A stretch of 64,000 nucleotides of DNA from Bradyrhizobium aeschynomenes (lineage in GTDB: Bacteria > Pseudomonadota > Alphaproteobacteria > Rhizobiales > Xanthobacteraceae). Positions within the stretch are counted from its first letter, which is position 1. Each line of letters starts with the position of its first letter. Positions 41,238-50,507 of this stretch are shown in pieces. The stretch is taken from positions 620,001-684,000 of the forward strand of contig NZ_JABFDM010000001.1 in assembly GCF_013178945.1 (NCBI RefSeq), in the 5' to 3' direction. The notes under the pieces are model-generated. The model was not told the DNA's origin. It searched no databases and worked only from the letters and a program-made list of their open reading frames with translations. Made by a program: the position numbers and the translations under genes.

Positions 41238-42655
41238 GCGTTGCTCCTCATCAAGACTCGGACGTCGGTCAGATGACCCGTCACCGCGGCCGCCGCAACC
41301 ATCGCCGGCGACATCAGATGGGTGCGCGCACCGGGACCTTGGCGACCCTTGAAATTGCGGTTCGTGGTCGAGGCGCAGCGCTCGCCCGACGGCACGAGGT
41401 CGCCGTTCATGCCGACGCACATCGAACAGCCGGAGCCGACCCAGTCGAGGCCGGCGGCGATGAAGATGCGGTCGAGACCTTCCTGCTCGGCCTGCTGCTT
41501 GACGAGGTGCGAGCCGGGCGATACCAGCCCCGGCACGCGCGCCGTGCGGCTGGCGAGAACGCGCGCCGCGGCGCGCAGATCCTCGATACGGCTGTTGGTG
41601 CATGAGCCGATGAAGACGCGGTCGATCCGGATCGTGTCGAGCGCCTGGCCCGGCGTGAGCCCCATGTAGTCGAGCGCCTCCTGCACATGGCTCGCGCGCG
41701 AGGGATCCTCGAGGTCCGCGGGGTCGGGCACGCACGCGCCGATCGGCAGCGCATCCTCGGGACTGATGCCCCACGTCACCGTCGGTGCGATATCCATTCC
41801 ACGCAGCATGATCTCGCGATCGAACGTCGCGCCTTCATCCGTCGGGAGGTTACGCCACGCGGCAATGGCCCGATCGAGCATGTCGGTCTCGGGAGCGAAC
41901 GGCCGTCCCTTGACATAGGCGAACGTCGTCTCGTCCGGGGCAATCATGCCGCAGCGGGCGCCGCTCTCGATCGCGAGATTGCACAGCGTCAGCCGTCCCT
42001 CCATCGACAGGGCGCGGATCGCGCTGCCCGCATATTCGATCGCGTGCCCCTGCGCGCCGTCGGCGCCGATCGTGGCGATGATCGATAGTGCGATGTCCTT
42101 GGCGGTGATGCCGGGCGCCGTGACGCCGTCGACCGTGATGCGCATCCGCTTCGGCCGCTTCTGCCACAGGCACTGGGTCAGCAGCACATGCGCGACCTCG
42201 GATGCGCCGATGCCGAAGGCGAGCGCGCCGAACGCGCCATGCGTCGAGGTGTGGCTGTCGCCGCAGACCATGGTGAGGCCGGGGAGGGTGAGGCCCTGCT
42301 CAGGCCCGACCACATGCACGATGCCCTGGCGCGGATCATCGAAGCCGAACAGGCGGATGTCGTTGGCGCGGCAATTGTCCTCCAACTGCCTGATCATCCC
42401 GGCGATATCGGGCGCAATCTCGCCCAACGCGCGCGTCCGGGTCGGCACGTAGTGATCGGCAACACCGATCGTGAGGTCCGGGCGGCTCACGCGTGCCCCC
42501 CTGTCCTTCAGCTTGTTGAAGGCGTGGAACGAGCCTTCGTGCACGAGGTGGCGGTCGATATACAGCAGAACGGCGCCATCCTCGCGTTCGGTGACGACGT
42601 GAAGATCCCAGACCTTGTCGAACAGCGTCCGCGGCTGCCGCGCTGCTTTCGTCAT
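41234..42655 (-). CDS. leuC: Aconitase-family hydratase large subunit (LeuC-like)
   Basis: A 473-residue 4Fe-4S hydratase. Family blocks: VWDLHVVTEREDGAVLLYID, VCGDSHTSTHGAFGALAFGI, and cluster cysteines in FIGSCTNSRIEDLRAA and GSGCSMCVGMNGD (CxxC). The cluster binds substrate directly. Transcribed with leuD-like downstream and the OYE-type gene upstream (38-base gap). A biosynthetic leuC is expected elsewhere in such genomes, so this pair is more likely a dedicated catabolic hydratase; that point is inference. Confidence 0.86.
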   Translation of the reverse strand: MTKAARQPRTLFDKVWDLHVVTEREDGAVLLYIDRHLVHEGSFHAFNKLKDRGARVSRPDLTIGVADHYVPTRTRALGEIAPDIAGMIRQLEDNCRANDIRLFGFDDPRQGIVHVVGPEQGLTLPGLTMVCGDSHTSTHGAFGALAFGIGASEVAHVLLTQCLWQKRPKRMRITVDGVTAPGITAKDIALSIIATIGADGAQGHAIEYAGSAIRALSMEGRLTLCNLAIESGARCGMIAPDETTFAYVKGRPFAPETDMLDRAIAAWRNLPTDEGATFDREIMLRGMDIAPTVTWGISPEDALPIGACVPDPADLEDPSRASHVQEALDYMGLTPGQALDTIRIDRVFIGSCTNSRIEDLRAAARVLASRTARVPGLVSPGSHLVKQQAEQEGLDRIFIAAGLDWVGSGCSMCVGMNGDLVPSGERCASTTNRNFKGRQGPGARTHLMSPAMVAAAAVTGHLTDVRVLMRSNA

Positions 42656-42692
42656 GCCCGAACGTCCTCGGCTGATCCCACCACGCGATCCT

Positions 42693-44726
42693 TCATGTCG
42701 TGATTCCCAGCGCCGGGGGGAAGGGGGCGCGCGCCGCCATGTGGCCCTGATAGACGGCCTCCAGCGCGGTGCGCGGCGCGTTGTTGTCGCCGACCTGCAT
42801 CACTGGCGTGCCGGCACGCCGCAAGGCGAGATAGAGCGACTGATCCGTGCTGTTGTGATCGACGGCAACGAGTGCCGAAAAGCCGGTGAAGCGCTCGATA
42901 AGTCCGGTTGAGAGATCTTCGATCTCCAGCGTTTCGCCGTCATACGAGCGCACGGCGCGCAAGGTGGCAATCCTCACCTTGCGCTCGCGCAGACGGCGGC
43001 TGTTGGCGAGCGTCGAGTAGACCGTCGTGCGCCACGCGTAGCTCGCCGCTGGCACGAACAGGGTCACGGCCTTGCCGAGGTCGGCGAAGTGCTCCAGCGC
43101 CGACAACGTGCCCCATTCGCCGGTGCGGTCGAACACGGCGACCGAGGAACCGAGCTGTTCCGGCGCGCGCAACGCATCGGGCAGGGTGAACACTGGGCCA
43201 TTCCCCGCCACGGGCAAGGCGCTGGTCGTTGAGCCCGTCGCCAGCACGATCCGGTCGGCGCCGAAGGCCTCGATCGTGGCGGCGTCCGCATCCTTGTTGA
43301 AAACGATGGTGACGCCGAGGCGCATCAAGGCCGCGATCTGGTGCTCCACGAACGCCCTGAAGCTCGCGCGCTTCGGCATCAGCCACGCCGTGCGTAGCTG
43401 ACCGCCGAGTTGATCGCTGCGCTCCCACAGCGTCACCTCGTGGCCAAGCGCCGCTGCCACGCGCGCCGCCTCCAGCCCCGCCGGACCGCCGCCGACGACG
43501 AGGATGCGACGGGCCGCCTTCCGCGGCAGCGCCTCCGGTTCCTCGAACTGTCCTTCCAGCCCGGCGATGGGATTGATCAGGCAGCGGATCGGCAGGTTCC
43601 GCTCGAGCATGCCGGCGCAGCCCTGGTTGCAGCCGATGCAGCGGCGGATTTCATTGAGGCGGCCCTCGACCGACTTGCGCACGATCGCAGGCTCGGCGAG
43701 ATGGGCGCGGGCCATGCCCACAGCGTCCGCATCGCCTCCGGCGATCATCGCTTCGGCCTCGTCCAGTCCCGTAAAACGGCACACCGCGAACACGGGTGTT
43801 TCGAAGCCATCCGCGCGCAGCGAATGGCGAATGCGTGCGGGCAGGGTGCGGAACGGTGCCGGATCGAACGCCATGTCGGCCATCTGCGTCGCCAGCGAGT
43901 AGCTCGCGACATAGGCCGAATGCGAGACGTTGACGAAATCGACCCGCGCCTGCCTGGCGAGCATCGGCACGATGCGTTCGGCCTCCTCGATGCCGAGGCC
44001 GCCGTCGGCATATTCCTCACCGCTGAAGCGGATGCCCAGGCAGAAATTGTCACCAAGCTCCTCCCGCAATGCCGCGAGCACGCGCGCCGGAAAGCGCAGC
44101 CGGTTCTCCAGCGAACCTCCGTAATCATCGTCGCGCTTGTTCGACAGCGGCGACATGAACTGCTGCAGCAGGTGACCATGCGCCATCTGCAGCTCGATGC
44201 CGTCGAAGCCGGCCGCCACGAGATTACGCGCGGTGACGAGATGGCCCTCGATCACCTGCTCCATGTCGAACTCGTCCATCGGCCGCGGCGGCAGGGCTGA
44301 GATCGACCACGGGATGGGCGAGGCGCCCCAAGAGACCGTGCGCTCGAAATCGCCCTCGACCTGGCGTCCGAGATGGATGATCTGGCCGAGCATCACGGCG
44401 CCTTCTGCCTTCACCGCATCGGTGATGCGGCGGAATGGATCGATGCAGGCGGGATCGAAGCCGCAGACGGCTTGCGGCCGACCGAGCGAATTGGCGTGCA
44501 CGCGGATGGATTCGAAGATGATGGCGCCGACGCCGCCGCGTGCGCGGGCGCGATGGTAGGCGAGGTGCTGCGCGCTCGGCAGGTGGTGCTCCCCGAAATT
44601 GGTGGTGTGCGCGGGGACGAAGATGCGGTTGCGGAAGCGCAGGTTGCCGACGTCGAGCGGGGTCAGCGCCTGTGCATATGGCTGATGCTGCGACAAATCG
44701 CGTGATCCTCCGAAGAAGCCGCCCAT
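42693..44726 (-). CDS. Old-yellow-enzyme/4Fe-4S/FAD oxidoreductase (dienoyl-CoA reductase / N-methylproline demethylase class)
   Basis: A 677-residue three-part enzyme. Residues about 15-365 are an FMN TIM barrel (NRIFVPAHTTNFGEHHLPSA, GFDGIELQMAHGHLLQQFMS, PLSNKRDDDYGGSLENRLRF). Residues about 365-385 hold a 4Fe-4S site (CIGCNQGCAGMLERN, then RCLINP). The C-terminal part is an FAD/NAD module (RILVVGGGPAGLEAARVAAA, YGGQL-like DQLGGQL). Relatives reduce enoates or demethylate trimethylamine and N-methylproline. It heads the leftward operon with the LeuCD-like hydratase and is divergent from the GntR gene. Confidence 0.86.
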   Translation of the reverse strand: MGGFFGGSRDLSQHQPYAQALTPLDVGNLRFRNRIFVPAHTTNFGEHHLPSAQHLAYHRARARGGVGAIIFESIRVHANSLGRPQAVCGFDPACIDPFRRITDAVKAEGAVMLGQIIHLGRQVEGDFERTVSWGASPIPWSISALPPRPMDEFDMEQVIEGHLVTARNLVAAGFDGIELQMAHGHLLQQFMSPLSNKRDDDYGGSLENRLRFPARVLAALREELGDNFCLGIRFSGEEYADGGLGIEEAERIVPMLARQARVDFVNVSHSAYVASYSLATQMADMAFDPAPFRTLPARIRHSLRADGFETPVFAVCRFTGLDEAEAMIAGGDADAVGMARAHLAEPAIVRKSVEGRLNEIRRCIGCNQGCAGMLERNLPIRCLINPIAGLEGQFEEPEALPRKAARRILVVGGGPAGLEAARVAAALGHEVTLWERSDQLGGQLRTAWLMPKRASFRAFVEHQIAALMRLGVTIVFNKDADAATIEAFGADRIVLATGSTTSALPVAGNGPVFTLPDALRAPEQLGSSVAVFDRTGEWGTLSALEHFADLGKAVTLFVPAASYAWRTTVYSTLANSRRLRERKVRIATLRAVRSYDGETLEIEDLSTGLIERFTGFSALVAVDHNSTDQSLYLALRRAGTPVMQVGDNNAPRTALEAVYQGHMAARAPFPPALGITT

Positions 44727-44788
44727 GGCTTGATCCTTGCCTCGATCGCGGACGATGGAGCCGGTTGACCGAAGCTGTCATATTTTCT

Positions 44789-44803
44789 ATACACCTACTG
44801 TAT
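44789..44803. promoter_or_regulatory. Inverted repeat ATACA-N5-TGTAT, candidate GntR operator
   Basis: ATACA and TGTAT flank CCTAC in the region between the divergent OYE-type gene (start 44726) and the GntR gene. TTGACC at 44765 upstream could be a -35 element. HutC/GntR proteins often bind such short palindromes, which would let one regulator control both directions. Confidence 0.5.
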
Positions 44804-44842
44804 TGGAAGCAAGATAGCTCTGCCACCACGGGACTTCCCGCC

Positions 44843-45667
44843 TTGCGCACCGCGTCCGAGCCACTGAAGGCACGACGGATCTACCTGCTGCTGAAGGACA
44901 AGATCGCATCCGGCGAGCTTGCGGATGGCGAGCGGCTGCCCGGCGAATTCGCGCTTGCCGAAGAGCACAACGTCTCCCGCGTGACCATCCGTCAAGCGCT
45001 CGACCTGCTCGCCGGCGAGGACCTCATCCAGAAGAAGAGCGGGCTCGGCACCTTCGTGCATCGTCCGGCGTCCAAGGTCCGCACGGTCCTTGCCGACGTT
45101 TCCAACGTGTTCGCGCATCTGATCGAGATGGGGCGCACGACCGACGTGCGCTTGCTCTCGTTCGATTATGTCGCGCCGCCGGATCAGATTCGCGAGGCCC
45201 TGCGGCTCGCGCCCGATGAGCGCTCGCAGCGCTCGGTGCGTGTCCGCCTCGTCGACGGCGTGCCGTTCTCCTATCTCATTGCCAACGTGCCTGAGCGAAT
45301 CGGCCGCAACTATTCGCGCGAGGATCTCGCGCGCATGCCGCTGCTCGAGCTGATCGAGCGCTCGGGGCTGACCAGCGCCTCGGCGCGGCAGGAGATCAGC
45401 GCCGTGCTGTCGAGCCCCGATGTGGCCGAGGCGCTCGACATCGATGTCGGCATGCCGCTCGTGGCCTTGCGCCGCACGGTCTACGACAAGGCCGGACAGC
45501 CGATGGAGCACCTTCAGGCGCTCTACCGGCCCGACCGTTACACATTGCAGATGAACCTCGAACGGACGGGCGACGAAGGGCACCGGCACTGGAGCCCGAC
45601 CGCCGAGGTGTACCGCAGGGAGCGCCCGCGCCGGCGGCCGCCAGTCAGGAAAGTGGGGAAGTCATGA
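44843..45667 (+). CDS. GntR-family (HutC/UTRA) transcriptional regulator
   Basis: A winged-helix regulator. ARRIYLLLKDKIASGELADG, ERLPGEFALAEEHNVSRVTI and QKKSGLGTFVHRP form the GntR DNA-binding domain; the C-terminal UTRA ligand domain includes LMIERSG-like LELIERSGLTSASARQEISA and LVALRRTVYDKAGQPMEH. No ATG precedes the domain at a sensible distance. TTG 44843 gives 274 residues and begins right before the conserved region; an ATG at 44684 would need a 53-residue untypical extension. The stop overlaps the binding-protein start (ATGA, 45664). Confidence 0.82.
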   Translation: MRTASEPLKARRIYLLLKDKIASGELADGERLPGEFALAEEHNVSRVTIRQALDLLAGEDLIQKKSGLGTFVHRPASKVRTVLADVSNVFAHLIEMGRTTDVRLLSFDYVAPPDQIREALRLAPDERSQRSVRVRLVDGVPFSYLIANVPERIGRNYSREDLARMPLLELIERSGLTSASARQEISAVLSSPDVAEALDIDVGMPLVALRRTVYDKAGQPMEHLQALYRPDRYTLQMNLERTGDEGHRHWSPTAEVYRRERPRRRPPVRKVGKS

Positions 45668-46887
45668 CGCGTCATTCCAAGTCACTGTCACGCCGCACCG
45701 TGCTCAAGAGCGGTGTCGCGCTCACCTCCATGCTGGCGGCGCCCGGCCTGCTGCGCGCCGAGCCGGCGCCCGTGAAGGTTGGCTTGTTGCAGCCGATCTC
45801 TGGAGCGTTTGCGCTCGACGGCGACCTTGCCAAGATCGGCGCCGAGTTCGCGATCAAGGAGATCAACGACGCCGGCGGCATCAAGGCGCTCGGCGGCGCC
45901 AAGCTCGAGCTCGTCGTCGGCGACAGCCGCTCCAACGCGGAGGCCGGTGCGCAGGCGACCGAGGAGCTGCAATCAGCCGGCGTCGCCGCCGTGCTCGGCG
46001 GTTTTGCCTCCGGCATCGCGCTGACGGCGACGCAGACCGCGTCGCGTTATGACCTGCCGTTCGTCGTCGACTGCGCCGTGGCCGATACCATCACCGAGCG
46101 CGGCCTGAAGAACACCTTCCGCTTCAATCCGAACTTCAGCATGGCGACCGCGGTTGCGCTGAAGAACCTGGTCAAGCTCAACGACGACGCGGGCAAGCCG
46201 ATCAAGACGGTGGCGATCGTGCACGAGGATGGCCTGTTCGGCTCGGGCCTCGCGAAGATCATGCAGGAGAAGCTGCCGCCGCTCGGCTTTCAGATCGTCG
46301 AGACGATCGCGCATCCGACCCCGGCGCGCGACATGACCAACGTCGTGCTGCGGCTGCGCGCGCTCAATCCCGACCTGATCGTGCCGTCGCATTACTTCAA
46401 CGAGTTCGTGCTGATGGCCCGCACGTTGCAGCAGCAGCGCGTGCGCCCGAAGGGCATCTATGCCGTGTTCGGTGGCGCCGCCTCCAGCTATCGCTTCGTC
46501 AACGAATTTCCGGAAGCCGCCCAGGGCGTGATGGATTGCAACCATTGGGGCGATCCCAAGAGCCCGATCACCGCCAAGCTGCGCGAGACCGTGACCGCCG
46601 CCGGCAAGTTCTACGCCTACAACACGCCGATCAACTACTCGCTGATGAAGGTGTTCGCTCAAGCCGTCGAGAAGGCCGGCAGCGCCGATCGCGCCAAGAT
46701 CATCGAGGCCCTGGCAGCGAACGAGTTCGACAGCGGCATCATGCCCTACGGCAAGACCAAGTTCGACGCCAAGGGCCAGAACACCAGCGCACTGCCGCTG
46801 AACACCCAGGTGCAGGGCAAGGACATCAAGGTGATCTACCCGGCCGAGTACGCCGACGCCAAGCCGGTGTTCCCGATCAACGGGTGA
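45664..46887 (+). CDS. Branched-chain-type ABC binding protein (LivJ family), Tat-like signal
   Basis: A 407-residue periplasmic receptor. N-terminus SLSRRTVLKSGVALTSMLAA is a twin-arginine-type signal. The mature part begins VKVGLLQPISGAFALDGDLA, with KEINDAGGIKALGGAKLELV, GDSRSNAEAGAQATEEL, VAIVHEDGLFGSGLAKIM. LivJ-family receptors in rhizobia bind many amides, aromatic acids and amino acids, so the ligand is open. It supplies the LivHMGF transporter encoded after the intergenic repeat. Confidence 0.88.
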   Translation: MTRHSKSLSRRTVLKSGVALTSMLAAPGLLRAEPAPVKVGLLQPISGAFALDGDLAKIGAEFAIKEINDAGGIKALGGAKLELVVGDSRSNAEAGAQATEELQSAGVAAVLGGFASGIALTATQTASRYDLPFVVDCAVADTITERGLKNTFRFNPNFSMATAVALKNLVKLNDDAGKPIKTVAIVHEDGLFGSGLAKIMQEKLPPLGFQIVETIAHPTPARDMTNVVLRLRALNPDLIVPSHYFNEFVLMARTLQQQRVRPKGIYAVFGGAASSYRFVNEFPEAAQGVMDCNHWGDPKSPITAKLRETVTAAGKFYAYNTPINYSLMKVFAQAVEKAGSADRAKIIEALAANEFDSGIMPYGKTKFDAKGQNTSALPLNTQVQGKDIKVIYPAEYADAKPVFPING

Positions 46888-46977
46888 TCGGGCAGGGACT
46901 CGAAAGGACAGCCCGCAGTAGCTGGATTGTAGTTGTTCCTGTTTGCTGAGTTCGAGCAGTTCGCACCACGAGCGGTG

Positions 46978-47118
46978 CGCTCCCTCTCCCCGTTCTTCAC
47001 GGGGAGAGGGTTGGGGTGAGGGGCAGCCACACCCACCGACCGTGCGGAGAGCCCCCCTCACCCGGATTGCATCTGTCGATGCAATCCGGCCTCTCCCCGC
47101 GCGCGGGGAGAGGCGAAG
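46978..47118. repeat. Multi-hairpin intergenic repeat, copy 2
   Basis: Nearly identical to the element at 30327-30475. It has hairpins CCCTCTCCCCG/CGGGGAGAGGG and CGGATTGCA/TGCAATCCG around TCTGTCGA, and CTCTCCCCGCG/CGCGGGGAGAG, with GGGGTGAGGGG pairing at distance with CCCCCCTCACCC. It occupies most of the 298-bp gap between livJ-like and livH-like genes. No gene is present in this gap. Confidence 0.82.
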
Positions 47119-47188
47119 ACCGAGCAAGCGGCGATGAGGTCGCGTACCAAGCGGATCGCGTGCAGCGCCCGCTGAACCAGAGGATGTG

Positions 47189-48061
47189 ATGTACTCGCCC
47201 CAGATCGTCGTGGAGGCGCTGTTGAACGGCCTGATGCTCGGGGCGATCTATGCCTTGATCGCGCTCGGCCTGACCCTGATCTACGGCGTGCTGCACATCG
47301 TGAATTTCGCCCACGGCGCGCTGCTGACGGTAGCGATGTTCATGGTGTGGCTCGCCTGCGCGCGCTACGGGCTCGATCCCTATCTCGCCATCCTCATTGT
47401 CGCGCCGGCGATGTTCGCGCTCGGCTACGCCCTGCAGCGCTTCATCATCGGCCCGGCCAGTCACGGCAAGGACAACGGCATCCTGCTCGTCACCCTGGGG
47501 CTGTCGATCATCATCGAGAACGCACTGCTCGCCGCCTTCCAGTCGGACACCCGCACGATCACCACCGACTACTCGTTCCGCGTCGTCGAGCTCGGACCGC
47601 TGCTGCTGTCGTTCCCGCGCGTGATAGGCTTCGGCGTCACCATCGCCACGACGCTGCTGCTGTGGCTGGTGCTGCACCAGACCGATATCGGCAAGGCCAT
47701 TCGCGCGGTGGCGAAGGAGAAGCTCGGCGCCAGCCTGGTCGGCATAAGCGTGCCGCACGTCTACGCCATGACGTTTGCGATCGGCTGCGCCTGCCTGGCG
47801 GTCGCGGCCGGCCTCCTGATGCCGTCGTTCTATGTCAGCCCGAAAACCGGCGCGGCGTTCGTGCTGGTCGCCTTCACCATCGTCGTGCTCGGCGGCATGG
47901 GCTCGATCCCCGGTGCGCTGATCGGCGGACTCCTGATCGGCGTCGTCGAGGCAGCGTCCAGCCTGTTCCTTGGCGACAGCCTCGGCCAGATCGGCATCTT
48001 CCTGATCTTCATCGTCACTTTGCTGGTGCGCCCGACCGGCCTGTTCGGAGCGCGCGCATGA
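47189..48061 (+). CDS. livH: ABC permease LivH type
   Basis: A 290-residue membrane protein with about eight hydrophobic segments. It starts LLNGLMLGAIYALIALGLTL and contains HIVNFAHGALLTVAMF, the LivH hallmark; FVLVAFTIVVLGGMGSIPGA and GGLLIGVVEA close it. ATG 47189 or GTG 47186. The ATGA overlap with the next permease gene at 48058 shows co-translation. Confidence 0.9.
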   Translation: MYSPQIVVEALLNGLMLGAIYALIALGLTLIYGVLHIVNFAHGALLTVAMFMVWLACARYGLDPYLAILIVAPAMFALGYALQRFIIGPASHGKDNGILLVTLGLSIIIENALLAAFQSDTRTITTDYSFRVVELGPLLLSFPRVIGFGVTIATTLLLWLVLHQTDIGKAIRAVAKEKLGASLVGISVPHVYAMTFAIGCACLAVAAGLLMPSFYVSPKTGAAFVLVAFTIVVLGGMGSIPGALIGGLLIGVVEAASSLFLGDSLGQIGIFLIFIVTLLVRPTGLFGARA

Positions 48062-49026
48062 CGAAGCCCCGCCTGTCGACGCTCGCGATCATCGTCGCGG
48101 TGCTGGCTGCGATCGCCTTCACCGGGCTGTCCGGCGCGTTGCTGAACCTCATGATCTTCATGATGATCATTGCCCTCGCGGCACAGGGCTGGAACATTCT
48201 CGGCGGCTATGTCGGCCTGTCGTCGTTCGGCCACGCCGCGTTCTTCGGTGCCGGCGCCTACGCCATGGCGGTGCTGCAGACCCGCTTCGGCGTAAATGCC
48301 TGGATCGCGCTGGTGATCGGCATCGCGCTCGGCGCGCTGGTCGGTGCTGCCATCGGCTTTCTCAGCTTCCGCTCCGGCTTGAAAGGTTCGTACTTCGCGC
48401 TGATCACCTTGGCCTTTGCCGAAGTCGCGCGCATCCTGGCCAACAGTTGGAATTTCACCGGCGGCGCCGCCGGCATTCTCATCAAGCTGCAGACCGGCCT
48501 GCCATATCTGCAATTCGCAGATCGTCGCTATTTCCTGCTGATCGCACTCGGCTTCGTCGCGATCGGCCTGCTGGTCAGCTGGTGGCTCGAGCATTCGCGC
48601 TTCGGCGCCTATCTCGTCGCCCTGCGCGAGAACGAGCAGGCGGCGCAGGCGCTCGGCGTCGACGTGTTCGCGGTCAAGATGAAGGCGATCGCGATCTCCG
48701 GCGCGCTGACCGCGGCTGCTGGTTGTTTGTATGCGCAGAACTATCTGTTCATCGACGCCAATGTCGCCTTCGGCTCGTGGATATCGATCGAGGCGCTGTT
48801 CGCGGCCATCGTCGGCGGCTCCGGAACAGTGCTCGGTCCGCTACTCGGCGCGATCGTGCTGCTGGGCCTCGGCGAACTCACCAAGAGCGTGTCCGGCGGC
48901 ATTCCCGGCATGGACCTCCTCGTGTTCGGCGTCATCCTGGTGCTATCGGTGGCGTTCTCGCCGAACGGCCTGGTCATGCTGATGAAGAGTCTCGGCCTGC
49001 GTGCGCCGAAGGCGAAGGAGGCGTGA
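48058..49026 (+). CDS. livM: ABC permease LivM type
   Basis: A 322-residue permease with LivM blocks: AAQGWNILGGYVGLSSFGHA, FFGAGAYAMAVL, LRENEQAAQALGVDVFAVKM and IVGGSGTVLGPLLGAIVLL. Partner of LivH in the same importer; its stop overlaps the ATPase start by one base. Confidence 0.9.
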   Translation: MTKPRLSTLAIIVAVLAAIAFTGLSGALLNLMIFMMIIALAAQGWNILGGYVGLSSFGHAAFFGAGAYAMAVLQTRFGVNAWIALVIGIALGALVGAAIGFLSFRSGLKGSYFALITLAFAEVARILANSWNFTGGAAGILIKLQTGLPYLQFADRRYFLLIALGFVAIGLLVSWWLEHSRFGAYLVALRENEQAAQALGVDVFAVKMKAIAISGALTAAAGCLYAQNYLFIDANVAFGSWISIEALFAAIVGGSGTVLGPLLGAIVLLGLGELTKSVSGGIPGMDLLVFGVILVLSVAFSPNGLVMLMKSLGLRAPKAKEA

Positions 49027-49769
49027 TGCTCGAGGTGAAGTCCCTCACCAAGCGCTTCTCCGGCCTCGTCGCGGTCGATCAGGCGTCGCTCTCGGTCGCC
49101 AAGGGCTCGATCACCGGCCTGATCGGCCCGAACGGCGCCGGCAAGACCACGCTGTTCGCGATGGTCGCCGGCTTCCTGCAGCCCGATGGTGGTTCGGTCA
49201 GCTATGACGGCCGCGACATCACGCAGCTTGCCCCGCATGTCCGGGCGCGCGGTGGCATCGCACGCACCTTCCAGATCGTGCAGCCGTTCGAGGGCCTGAA
49301 CGTGCAGGAGAACATCGCGGTCGGCGCCTATCTGCACACGCCCGACGCCAAGGAGGCGATGGCGCAGGCGGCCGGCATCGCCAATCGCGTCGGCCTCGGC
49401 GCCGATCTTGCGAAGGCGTCGTCCGATCTCACGGTCGCCGGCCGCAAGCGTCTCGAAGTGGCGCGTGCGCTCGCGACCAAGCCGAAGCTGCTGCTGCTCG
49501 ACGAGGTGCTGGCGGGCCTCAATCCCTCGGAAATCCGCGACGTGCTGCCGCTGGTGCGCGACATCCGCGACCAGGGCGTAACCATCCTGATGATCGAGCA
49601 CATCATGCAGGCGGTGATGAATCTCTGCGATACCGTTTATGTGCTGTCGCAGGGCCGCATGATCGCGCAGGGCGAGCCGCGGGTGGTCTGCGAGGATCCG
49701 CAGGTGATCGAGGCCTATCTCGGCCATGGTGCGGCGGAGCGGCTACGCGCGGAGCGGTCCCATGCTTGA
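49026..49769 (+). CDS. livG: ABC ATPase LivG type
   Basis: A 247-residue ATPase: Walker A GLIGPNGAGKTTLFAM, Q-loop ARTFQIVQPFEGLNV, Walker B LLLLDEVLAGLNPSE, switch MIEHIMQAVM. The signature is degenerate, LTVAGRKRLEVARAL where LivG usually has LSYGQQRRLEIARAL. It overlaps livF by eight bases. Confidence 0.9.
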   Translation: MLEVKSLTKRFSGLVAVDQASLSVAKGSITGLIGPNGAGKTTLFAMVAGFLQPDGGSVSYDGRDITQLAPHVRARGGIARTFQIVQPFEGLNVQENIAVGAYLHTPDAKEAMAQAAGIANRVGLGADLAKASSDLTVAGRKRLEVARALATKPKLLLLDEVLAGLNPSEIRDVLPLVRDIRDQGVTILMIEHIMQAVMNLCDTVYVLSQGRMIAQGEPRVVCEDPQVIEAYLGHGAAERLRAERSHA

Positions 49770-50463
49770 GGTCCGCGATCTCCGTGCCGGCTATGGCGCT
49801 ACCGAAGTGCTGCGCGGCGTCAGCCTGGACGTCAAAGCCGGCGAGGTTGTCGCCGTGCTCGGCTCCAACGGTGTCGGGAAGACCACCTTGAACAAGGTGC
49901 TCTCGGGCGTGGTGCCCGCGACATCTGGCACGATCCGTTTCAACGGCGCGGCGCTGGAGCACGAGGCTGCGCCCGCGATCGTCACGGCCGGACTGATCCA
50001 CGTGCCCGAGGGCCGCAAGATCTTCCCCAATCTGTCGGTGCGCGAGAACCTCGAACTCGGCGCCTATTGCCGCCCACGCCGCGGCCGCGCCGAGCGCATC
50101 GAGCAGATCTACGCGACGTTCCCGAAGCTGAAGCAGCGCGCGCGGCAATATGCCGGCACGCTGTCCGGCGGCGAGCAGCAGATGTTGGCGATCGGCCGCG
50201 GCCTGATGGGCGAACCGAAGCTGCTCATCCTCGACGAGCCGTCGCTCGGTCTGTCGCCGCTGATGGTGGAGGAGATGTTCGCGCTGATCGCGCGGCTCGC
50301 GGCCTCCGGCCTCGCCATCATGCTGGTCGAGCAGAACGTGGTGCAGTCGCTCGAACTCGCGGGTCGCGCCTACATCATGGAGAACGGCATCATCACGCTC
50401 TCCGGACCGGCTTCCGAGCTGAATTCCAATGCCGAGCTGAAGCGCGCCTATCTCGGTCTCTAG
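49762..50463 (+). CDS. livF: ABC ATPase LivF type
   Basis: A 233-residue ATPase: Walker A VLGSNGVGKTTLNKVL, signature TLSGGEQQMLAIGRGL, Walker B LLILDEPSLGLSPLMVEEMF, switch LVEQNV. It provides the second, canonical signature motif of the LivG/LivF heterodimer. The lyase gene follows after 44 bp. Confidence 0.9.
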   Translation: MLEVRDLRAGYGATEVLRGVSLDVKAGEVVAVLGSNGVGKTTLNKVLSGVVPATSGTIRFNGAALEHEAAPAIVTAGLIHVPEGRKIFPNLSVRENLELGAYCRPRRGRAERIEQIYATFPKLKQRARQYAGTLSGGEQQMLAIGRGLMGEPKLLILDEPSLGLSPLMVEEMFALIARLAASGLAIMLVEQNVVQSLELAGRAYIMENGIITLSGPASELNSNAELKRAYLGL

Positions 50464-50507
50464 AGATCGGTGCATCGGCCAAACTTGAGAACGACAAGGA
50501 CACGACA

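Noticed and set aside
40617..42655. Housekeeping leucine-biosynthesis leuCD
   Set aside because: Operon context (OYE enzyme, GntR, Liv importer, lyase, hydantoinase) and absence of leuA/leuB favour a catabolic paralog; sequence alone cannot settle it.
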